From an uncultured Clostridia bacterium (lineage in GTDB: Bacteria > Bacillota > Clostridia > UBA1381), in assembly GCA_934454745.1 (NCBI GenBank), contig CAKSGP010000008.1, positions 1-17,960 of the forward strand: 17,960 nucleotides of DNA. Reading direction: 5' to 3'. Below are positions 6,433 to 11,803 of this stretch, piece by piece. The position numbers and the translations under genes are program-made. A model generated the notes under the pieces. It saw only the letters and a program-made list of their open reading frames with translations. It was not told where the DNA came from and made no database searches. How positions within the stretch are numbered: position 1 is the first letter of the stretch; the number at the start of each line of letters is the position of its first letter.

Positions 6433-7349
6433 AAAACCTCCACCCTCTCGACAGTGCCTACACCCTTACGCTTTGAAAGGACAATCGCTATATCAAAAAA
6501 CGGCAACAGCTTTTTAAACACATCTCTGTCCGTAAGCTGTTTTATGTCCCTTGAATGTGCGGTTGCAATAATGCTCACTCCGCTGTTTATAATCTTTCCT
6601 ACTGCCTCAACATCACTGTCTGTCCCTAATTCATCAGTCGCAATAACATCAGGAGCCATAGACCGCAAAAGTGTTGTCATTGCATATGCCTTCGGGCAGT
6701 TATCAAGAACACTTGTGTGTCCCCCAAGATTAAATCCGCTGATGCCATTTTTCATTGATGCGATTTCGCATCGCTCATCAGCAACACCAACACAGTAGCC
6801 TCTGTCTGAAATATTTCGGATAATATCACGTAACAGGGTTGTCTTACCGCAACCGGGAGATGAAATAATTATTGTGTTCTTAATTCCGTCACAGATTATA
6901 TCACCTATTACTGTGTCTGATATACCTATAAATTCCCCTGCAAGCCGTATATTCATTGATGATATATCCTTTATGAACTCCACCTTATCATCTGTCATAA
7001 CCGCCGTTCCGCATATGCCTATACGGTGTCCGTTATCTATTGTTATGTAGCCGTTTTTTATTTCGTCCTTCACAGAATACAGCGATGATTTTGTGATTTT
7101 CTCCAACAGCTCGTCTATGTGTTTTTTCCTGATTACTACCCCATTCTTGCTGTCACGGCACAAGACACCCTTTTCTGTTATATAATAATCCCCGTCAGGG
7201 TAGCGAATAAACACAGGCTTATTCAATATGAGCCGTATTTCCTCTGCCTCGTCAAGATTTATACTGTACATATAACGCTTTAAGGTCTGGGGCATAATAT
7301 TTATAATGCTATGTCTTGGTGTAACAGCTTCATTTGTTGCTATATACAT
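6429..7349 (-). CDS. spoIIIAA: Stage III sporulation protein AA, ATPase
   Basis: A 306-residue cytoplasmic ATPase related to secretion ATPases; it powers the SpoIIIA channel in the mother cell. The Walker A loop is SSPGCGKTT at 163-171 (Lys169, Thr170), Walker B is DVIATDE at 234-240, and the STAS-like N-terminal part ends in DIDNGHRIGICG-type residues around 104-114. The length matches B. subtilis SpoIIIAA (307). AAGGAGGA lies eight bases before the ATG, a very strong ribosome site. It is the first gene of the eight-gene operon and is divergent from mntP. In B. subtilis the operon promoter is sigma-E dependent; I could not place a convincing sigma-E promoter in the 146-base divergent gap. 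Confidence 0.96.
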   Translation of the reverse strand: MYIATNEAVTPRHSIINIMPQTLKRYMYSINLDEAEEIRLILNKPVFIRYPDGDYYITEKGVLCRDSKNGVVIRKKHIDELLEKITKSSLYSVKDEIKNGYITIDNGHRIGICGTAVMTDDKVEFIKDISSMNIRLAGEFIGISDTVIGDIICDGIKNTIIISSPGCGKTTLLRDIIRNISDRGYCVGVADERCEIASMKNGISGFNLGGHTSVLDNCPKAYAMTTLLRSMAPDVIATDELGTDSDVEAVGKIINSGVSIIATAHSRDIKQLTDRDVFKKLLPFFDIAIVLSKRKGVGTVERVEVL

Positions 7350-7458
7350 AAAGGCTGTCCTCCTTAATGGTTTATGATAAATTCTATTAAGCCAAGCCTT
7401 ATAATAGAACTTGAATTTATTTTTTATTTCTATTGCATAAAATGTAAAAATGTGTTAG

Positions 7459-7485
7459 TATAATAAGAAGTGATGTTTATAGGAG
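7459..7485 (+). promoter_or_regulatory. Probable mntP -10 box and ribosome binding site
   Basis: TATAAT at 7459-7464 with only a poor -35 (TTGCAT at 7433-7438, spacer 20). AGGAG at 7481-7485 is ten bases before the mntP ATG. A start near 7471 leaves a leader of about 25 bases, too short for a manganese (yybP-ykoY) riboswitch, which often precedes mntP genes. Confidence 0.45.
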
Positions 7486-7495
7486 ATATATAGAT

Positions 7496-8068
7496 ATGGG
7501 TATAATTGAGCTTTTACTAATAGCCGTGGGACTTTCAATGGATGCCTTTGCGGTTTCCGTATGCAAAGGTCTTGCAACACAAAAATTACTGCCACGCCAT
7601 TACCTTATAACAGGCTTGTGGTTCGGCGGATTTCAGGCACTTATGCCCATTATCGGCTTTTCGCTGGGCTCAACCTTTGAGCAGTATATAACAGCCATCG
7701 ACCATTGGGTTGCATTCATTCTCCTTGGGATTATCGGTGCTAATATGATTAAGGAAGCCTTTTCAAAGGAAGTTGATGATTGCTGTGACTCATTTGCTGT
7801 AAAAACTATGGCGATTATGGCAATTGCAACAAGCATTGATGCTTTGGCCGTGGGAATTACATTTGCATTTATGATAAATTCTCTTTCGCACCTGATTTTT
7901 GCAGTGAGTGCAATAGGGATTATAACCTTCACCCTCTCAGCAGTTGGTATCAAGGTGGGAAACCTGTTCGGAACACGCTATAAATCAAAGGCAGAGCTTG
8001 CCGGGGGTATAATTTTAATTCTTATCGGTATAAAAATTCTCCTCCAAGGCATAGGCGTAATGCCTTGA
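7496..8068 (+). CDS. mntP: Putative manganese efflux pump MntP
   Basis: A 190-residue membrane protein with six predicted helices arranged as two related halves. It exports Mn2+ to prevent manganese toxicity. The first half carries GLSMDAFAVSVCKGL (12-26; Asp16), the second ATSIDALAVGITFAF (111-125; Asp115), the paired acidic positions known to matter in MntP. The family's Gly-rich GGFQALMPIIGF follows in helix 2. The length agrees with E. coli MntP (188). The stop codon overlaps the -35 box of the promoter that leads to metA, so the two genes can be transcribed separately. The short leader gives no sign of a metal riboswitch. Confidence 0.93.
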   Translation: MGIIELLLIAVGLSMDAFAVSVCKGLATQKLLPRHYLITGLWFGGFQALMPIIGFSLGSTFEQYITAIDHWVAFILLGIIGANMIKEAFSKEVDDCCDSFAVKTMAIMAIATSIDALAVGITFAFMINSLSHLIFAVSAIGIITFTLSAVGIKVGNLFGTRYKSKAELAGGIILILIGIKILLQGIGVMP

Positions 8069-8093
8069 CATAATTATTCTTTTGGGATATAAT
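8065..8093 (+). promoter_or_regulatory. Perfect-consensus sigma-A promoter upstream of metA
   Basis: TTGACA at 8065-8070, a 17-base spacer, TATAAT at 8088-8093. The -35 box overlaps the mntP stop codon (TGA at 8066-8068) and the -10 lies inside the first 103-bp repeat. Transcription would start near 8100, giving a metA leader of about 230 bases made of repeat sequence. Confidence 0.85.
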
Positions 8094-8303
8094 AAACGCA
8101 TAGATGTTACCAAATCCTATTGGATTTGTGATTGATGCGTTTATTGATATCGGTGTGTTGCAAAGCAGATAGGCTGCTTTGCACTTATGATATAATAAAC
8201 ACATAGATGTTACCAAATCCTATCGGATTTGTGATTGGTGCGTTTATTGATATCGGTGTGTTGCAAAGCAGATAGGCTGCTTTGCACTTATGATATAATA
8301 GAC
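8086..8303 (+). repeat. Two 103-bp tandem repeats plus a 12-base partial third copy, metA leader
   Basis: Unit 1 is 8086-8188 and unit 2 is 8189-8291; they differ at only three positions (8098/8201, 8121/8224, 8135/8238). The first 12 bases recur at 8292-8303 with one change. Each unit holds two stem-loops: A, with outer arms AATAAACGCAT/ATGCGTTTATT (8091-8101 and 8135-8145 in unit 1, extended by GATAT/ATATC past a bulged G) around inner arms CAAATCC/GGATTTG (8111-8117 and 8122-8128); and B, TGCAAAGCAG/CTGCTTTGCA (8159-8168 and 8174-8183). Each copy begins with a TATAAT. There is no open reading frame and no U-run after the stems. I do not recognise a known riboswitch. Confidence 0.95.
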
Positions 8304-8331
8304 ATATATAATAAAGATAAGAGGTGGATTT

Positions 8332-9249
8332 ATGCCTATTAAAATCGCAGATAAGCTGCCTGCAACAAAACAGCTCCAGAAAGAAAATATATTTGTAATG
8401 ACGGAAAAGCGTGCGGCAAAGCAGGATATCCGTCCTCTTAAGATTGCAATTGTAAATCTTATGCCTGAAAAAATCAAGACGGAAACACAGCTCCTACGGC
8501 TCCTGTCAAACTCCCCACTTCAGGTGGAGGTTGACCTTATCCAAATGTCAACCCATACTTCAAAAACTACCTCCGAGGAGCATCTTTCAACCTTCTATAA
8601 GGAGTTTTCCGATATAAAAACCAGCAAATACGACGGTATGATTATTACCGGTGCACCTGTTGAAAATATTGACTTTGAAATGGTTGATTATTGGGACGAG
8701 CTTAGTGAGATTATGGAATGGTCAAAGACGCACGTAACGTCAACTCTCCATATTTGCTGGGCGGCTCAGGCAGGGTTGTACTACCACTACGGTATCCCCA
8801 AATACCCTTTGCCAAAGAAATGTTCAGGGGTGTTCTCACATCGTGTACGCCGCACTACCGCAAAGCTTGTACGTGGCTTTGATAACACGTTTTATGCCCC
8901 TCATTCGCGTCATACAGAGGTTCGTGCTGAGGATATCCACAAGGTTTCAGAGCTTGAAATCCTTGCCGATTCATCTGATGCAGGCGTCTACATAGTAACA
9001 ACGAAAAAGGGCAGACAGATTTTCGTTATGGGACATAGTGAATATGATTCAGATACTCTTAAAACCGAGTATTTCCGTGATTTGGATAAGGGATTAAACC
9101 CAACAGTCCCGGCTAATTACTTCCCTAATGACGATCCGAAAAAGAAGCCGATTGTTAAATGGCGGTCCCACGCGCACTTGTTGTTCTCAAACTGGCTGAA
9201 CTACTTTGTATATCAGATTACGCCATATAATATCGACGAAATTAACTAA
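8332..9249 (+). CDS. metA: Homoserine O-acyltransferase (predicted O-acetyltransferase)
   Basis: A 305-residue MetA-family enzyme that activates homoserine at the start of methionine synthesis in the cytoplasm. Catalytic residues are all at standard positions: Cys142 in HICWAAQAG, His235 and Glu237 in MGHSEYD. The acyl-specificity position is Glu111 (ITGAPVE, 105-111); family studies link Glu111 to acetyl-CoA and Gly111 to succinyl-CoA, so O-acetylhomoserine is the likely product despite the metA name (a metAA-type enzyme). MPIKI at the N-terminus is typical, and GAGG seven bases before the ATG supports the start. Expression should come from the consensus promoter at 8065-8093 through the repeat-rich leader. 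No SAM riboswitch or T-box was recognised there. Confidence 0.95.
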   Translation: MPIKIADKLPATKQLQKENIFVMTEKRAAKQDIRPLKIAIVNLMPEKIKTETQLLRLLSNSPLQVEVDLIQMSTHTSKTTSEEHLSTFYKEFSDIKTSKYDGMIITGAPVENIDFEMVDYWDELSEIMEWSKTHVTSTLHICWAAQAGLYYHYGIPKYPLPKKCSGVFSHRVRRTTAKLVRGFDNTFYAPHSRHTEVRAEDIHKVSELEILADSSDAGVYIVTTKKGRQIFVMGHSEYDSDTLKTEYFRDLDKGLNPTVPANYFPNDDPKKKPIVKWRSHAHLLFSNWLNYFVYQITPYNIDEIN

Positions 9250-9279
9250 AAAACAAGATATTATAGCATTTTATCGGTG

Positions 9280-9304
9280 GAAACTAACAGTTTTGAGTTT
9301 TTTT
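9280..9304 (+). terminator. Weak terminator-like hairpin after metA
   Basis: AAACT (9281-9285) and AGTTT (9289-9293) around a three-base loop, then TGAG and seven T at 9298-9304. The stem is short and A/T-rich, so readthrough into the tRNA gene is possible. Confidence 0.35.
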
Positions 9305-9315
9305 CAAAATTTCTC

Positions 9316-9344
9316 TTGACAACCTTCCGATAATTTGCTATAAT
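9316..9344 (+). promoter_or_regulatory. Perfect-consensus sigma-A promoter of tRNA-Leu
   Basis: TTGACA at 9316-9321, 17-base spacer, TATAAT at 9339-9344. Start expected near 9351, about 18 bases before the mature tRNA. Such a consensus promoter is typical of stable RNA genes. Confidence 0.9.
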
Positions 9345-9368
9345 AGACAATGTTGATAAACTTAATAC

Positions 9369-9452
9369 GCACCAGTGGCGGAATTGGCAGACGCGCTAGA
9401 CTTAGGATCTAGTGTCCCCGACGTGAAGGTTCAAGTCCTTTCTGGTGCACCA
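9369..9452 (+). tRNA. tRNA-Leu (anticodon UAG)
   Basis: An 84-base class II tRNA. The acceptor stem GCACCAG (9369-9375) pairs with CTGGTGC (9442-9448), followed by discriminator A and an encoded CCA (9450-9452). The anticodon stem CTAGA/TCTAG flanks loop CTTAGGA with anticodon TAG at 9403-9405, reading CUA. A long variable arm (about 9413-9425) fits leucine. It has its own promoter and terminator. Its 3' end is partly duplicated 295 bases downstream. Confidence 0.97.
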
Positions 9453-9459
9453 TTAAAAG

Positions 9460-9489
9460 AACAATCAGCGATAGCTGGTTGTTTTTTTT
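9460..9489 (+). terminator. Intrinsic terminator of tRNA-Leu
   Basis: A 10-bp stem, AACAATCAGC (9460-9469) with GCTGGTTGTT (9474-9483), one U-G wobble and a GATA tetraloop, followed by T through 9489 (eight T from 9482). Confidence 0.92.
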
Positions 9490-9758
9490 GTATCTTTATG
9501 ATCATAAAAAGGTGGTAGCGATAGCATATTGTTGCGAGTGCGTTTACAAATGAGCAGATATGCCAAGCGTGGCTTTTTATGAAAGAGGAGGAGCAACGGA
9601 GCATTGTGTACTTTGCTCTGACGAGAACCTCAAGGAGGCACGCAACGTTAAGAAAACAGTGCAGTGCACTGTTTTTAGCGAGTGTAAGGAGGTGTCAGCC
9701 GAGGTAAGGCAGATTGCGTAGCAATATGAGTCCTTTCTGGTGTGAGTGTACGAAAAAT
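9490..9758. other. Non-coding spacer between tRNA-Leu and dapL
   Basis: No believable gene: the open frames here lack ribosome sites and family features. It contains a 14-base palindrome TTTATGATCATAAA (9495-9508), a strong palindrome with arms AAAACAGTGC (9653-9662) and GCACTGTTTT (9666-9675), a small hairpin ATTGC/GCAAT (9713-9725), and a 14-base copy of the tRNA 3' end (9729-9742). The whole may be a degraded element or an uncharacterised RNA; I recognise no named RNA family. Confidence 0.6.
9653..9676. other. Strong palindrome, terminator-like on both strands
   Basis: AAAACAGTGC and GCACTGTTTT form a 10-bp stem around AGT, with A-rich left and T-rich right ends (one further T at 9676). 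It could end transcription from either side or be the footprint of a small repeat element. Confidence 0.6.
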
Positions 9759-9778
9759 GGGGCTGTCGCATTCAGCCC
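9753..9778 (-). terminator. Intrinsic terminator of the pyrG-dapL operon
   Basis: Minus strand: GGGCTG (9773-9778) and CAGCCC (9760-9765) with a seven-base loop, then CA and five U (A-run at 9753-9757). It lies about 50 bases after the dapL stop. Confidence 0.75.
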
Positions 9779-9781
9779 AAC

Positions 9782-9813
9782 AAGGGGGTACTGCTAATGC
9801 AACACCCCCTTTT
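9782..9813 (+). terminator. Plus-strand terminator facing dapL
   Basis: AAGGGGGT (9782-9789) pairs with ACCCCCTT (9804-9811), with an inner TGC/GCA stem and TAAT loop, followed by T to 9813. It would stop plus-strand readthrough from metA or tRNA-Leu before it enters the dapL antisense strand. Confidence 0.7.
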
Positions 9814-9825
9814 ACGGTTTTAATT

Positions 9826-11010
9826 TTAACCAAACATTTCTACCAATCTCTGTGCGGCAAGCTTTGTATCCTCTACACTGCCAAAGGTTGAAAATCTGAA
9901 ATATCCCTCACCGCAGGAGCCGAAGCCCTCGCCGGGTGTACCGACAATCTGTGCATTTTCCAACAGATAATCAAACATTTCCCAGCTACCCATACCGTTG
10001 GGGCACTTAAGCCAGATATATGGGGCGTTCTTACCGCCTGTGTACCAGATACCTACCCTGTCCAAGGCCTCCATAAGTATCTTTGCATTGTTTTTGTATA
10101 TCTTTATATTCTCGTGGATTTGCCGCTGTCCCTCACCAGTAAATACGGCGGCACCGCCTTTTTGTATTATGTATGATACACCGTTTGTCTTTGTGGTACG
10201 GTTACGTACCCACATATCATTCAGGTTCATACCCTTTCTTACAAGATCTTTTGAAATAACTGTATAGCCAAGGCGTGTACCTGTAAAGCCAGCTGTTTTT
10301 GAAAGAGAACATATCTCTATTGCACAGGTCCTTGCATTATCAAGCTCAAATATACTGTGGGGCAGGCTTTCGTCCTCAATAAATGCCTCATAAGCCGCAT
10401 CAAACAGTATAACAGAGCCGTTTTTGTTTGCAAAGTCAACCCAAGCCTGAAGCTTATCTCTTGAAAATACTGCACCTGTGGGGTTGTTGGGTGAGCAGAT
10501 ATATAAAATATCAGCCTTAACATCATCGCTTGGTTCAGGCAAAAATCCGTTTTCCTTGCTTGATGAGAGATGAACTATCTCTCTGCCTGCCATAACATTT
10601 GCATCAACATATGCAGGATATGCAGGCTCTATTACAAGACAGGAGCTTTTGCGATCGAATAAGTCAAGAATATCACCAAGCTCATCACTTGCACCGCTTG
10701 AAACGAATACCTCATCAGATGAAAGGCTAACTCCTCTTTTTTTATAGTAATCAGCAATAGCCTCACGCAAGAAAGGCGCTCCGCACTCAGGCATATAACC
10801 GTGGAAGTTTTCCTTTACCGCCTGATCATCAACACCTTCGTGCAAAGCCTTTATAACTGCATCGCATAAAGGCAATGACACGTCGCCTATACCTAATCTC
10901 AATAGTGTTTTATCGGGATTTTTTTCAAGATATGCCTTTGTTTTTTGAGCAATGTTATAAAACAAATATGAATCCTTTAAGTTGTTATAGTTTGTGTTCG
11001 GTGTAATCAT
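9826..11010 (-). CDS. dapL: LL-diaminopimelate aminotransferase
   Basis: A 394-residue fold-type I PLP enzyme that makes LL-diaminopimelate in one step from tetrahydrodipicolinate and glutamate, bypassing the succinylase and acetylase routes. The PLP lysine is Lys238 in SLSKTAGFTGTRLGY; Asn176 in SPNNPTG, Asp204 and Tyr207 in FDAAYEAF are the other cofactor contacts. The N-terminal LFYNIAQKT and the helix GVDDQ with FHGYMPECG are typical of DapL rather than of general aspartate aminotransferases. The ATG overlaps the dapF stop as ATGA, with GAAGGAGA nine bases upstream. DapF acts on its product, so the two form a functional pair. It is the last gene of the operon. Confidence 0.95.
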   Translation of the reverse strand: MITPNTNYNNLKDSYLFYNIAQKTKAYLEKNPDKTLLRLGIGDVSLPLCDAVIKALHEGVDDQAVKENFHGYMPECGAPFLREAIADYYKKRGVSLSSDEVFVSSGASDELGDILDLFDRKSSCLVIEPAYPAYVDANVMAGREIVHLSSSKENGFLPEPSDDVKADILYICSPNNPTGAVFSRDKLQAWVDFANKNGSVILFDAAYEAFIEDESLPHSIFELDNARTCAIEICSLSKTAGFTGTRLGYTVISKDLVRKGMNLNDMWVRNRTTKTNGVSYIIQKGGAAVFTGEGQRQIHENIKIYKNNAKILMEALDRVGIWYTGGKNAPYIWLKCPNGMGSWEMFDYLLENAQIVGTPGEGFGSCGEGYFRFSTFGSVEDTKLAAQRLVEMFG

Positions 11011-11798
11011 TCTATCGTTTCTCCTTCATAAACAAATTCTGCCGGGCCTGTCATTGTAACAGTATAGTCAGGGGCAATATTAATTTTTAATGTTCCCCCG
11101 TCAAGAATAACAGATATATCTGTATCAAAGGAGCAATAACCGTGGCTGATAGCCGCCGCAACAGTTGCACAAGCACCTGTTCCGCAAGCCATAGTTACAC
11201 CGCTTCCCCGCTCCCATACACGCATACGGAGTGTAGTTGGATTAATAACCTCAACAAATTCAGCATTGACACCGCCGGGAAAAGCACTGTGATGCTCAAT
11301 CCGAGGGCCAATCTCCGTAAGAGGAACATCATCAATGGCTTTTACAAATGTAACTGCATGGGGATTTCCCATAGATGCGGGAGTGAGGGTATGATCGCCC
11401 TCACCGACTTTCAAAGTCATTTCAGTTGATACTTCAGCCTTTCCCATATTTACAGATACCGATTTAACTTTTCCGTTTGATACTAAAAGCTTTAGCTTTT
11501 TTATTCCTGAAAGGGTTTCTATATCTAAGTTGGTTTTATCTGTATAGCCCTTGTCATAGACATACTTTCCTACGCAACGTATTCCGTTTCCGCACATTTT
11601 CGCTTCCGAGCCGTCAGCATTGAAAATTCTCATTTTGAAATCTGCAACCTCAGAGGGACATATATAAATCATACCGTCCGAGCCTGCACCGAAATGGCGT
11701 TCTGAAAGCTTTATTGACAATTCCTCAATATTTTTCGGGACTTCGCCGTAGACATATAAATAATCATTTCCAAGTCCGTGCATTTTTGTAAAGTGCAT
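11007..11798 (-). CDS. dapF: Diaminopimelate epimerase
   Basis: A 263-residue cofactor-independent epimerase that converts LL- to meso-diaminopimelate for peptidoglycan and lysine. The two catalytic cysteines are present: Cys69 in AKMCGNGIRC and Cys205 in MACGTGACA. The N-terminal FTKMHGLGNDYLY and RIFNADGSEA are family signatures. A reading from GTG at 11810 would add four residues and overlap carB, but AAAGGTGG at 11807-11814 is spaced eight bases from the ATG at 11798 and covers the GTG itself, so I use the ATG. The carB stop lies five bases upstream and dapL overlaps by four, so all three are co-transcribed. Confidence 0.95.
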   Translation of the reverse strand: MHFTKMHGLGNDYLYVYGEVPKNIEELSIKLSERHFGAGSDGMIYICPSEVADFKMRIFNADGSEAKMCGNGIRCVGKYVYDKGYTDKTNLDIETLSGIKKLKLLVSNGKVKSVSVNMGKAEVSTEMTLKVGEGDHTLTPASMGNPHAVTFVKAIDDVPLTEIGPRIEHHSAFPGGVNAEFVEVINPTTLRMRVWERGSGVTMACGTGACATVAAAISHGYCSFDTDISVILDGGTLKINIAPDYTVTMTGPAEFVYEGETIE

Positions 11799-11803
11799 AG
11801 TTT

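Larger units (their letters stand above)
9434..9742 (+). repeat. Direct repeat of the tRNA-Leu 3' end
   Basis: AGTCCTTTCTGGTG occurs at 9434-9447 (T-arm and acceptor strand of tRNA-Leu) and again at 9729-9742, 295 bases apart. The position in the tRNA is that used as attachment site by many tRNA-targeting integrases. No integrase gene lies between the copies. The span given covers both copies and the segment between. Confidence 0.7.

Noticed and set aside
7350..7495. Sigma-E promoter for spoIIIAA and Mn riboswitch for mntP in the divergent gap
   Set aside because: CATAAACC on the minus strand partly fits a sigma-E -10, but no matching -35 stands 13-15 bases upstream. The mntP leader is too short for a yybP-ykoY riboswitch.
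8086..8303. CRISPR array
   Set aside because: The 103-base units are contiguous tandem copies, with no short repeats separated by unique spacers, and no cas genes are present.
8069..8331. SAM riboswitch or T-box before metA
   Set aside because: No conserved SAM-I core, no T-box AGGGTGGNACCGCG sequence and no terminator/antiterminator pair; the leader consists of tandem repeats instead.
9577..9771. 64-codon minus-strand open frame in the tRNA-dapL spacer
   Set aside because: It runs through hairpins and a terminator, has no ribosome site and reads as low-complexity composition without family features.
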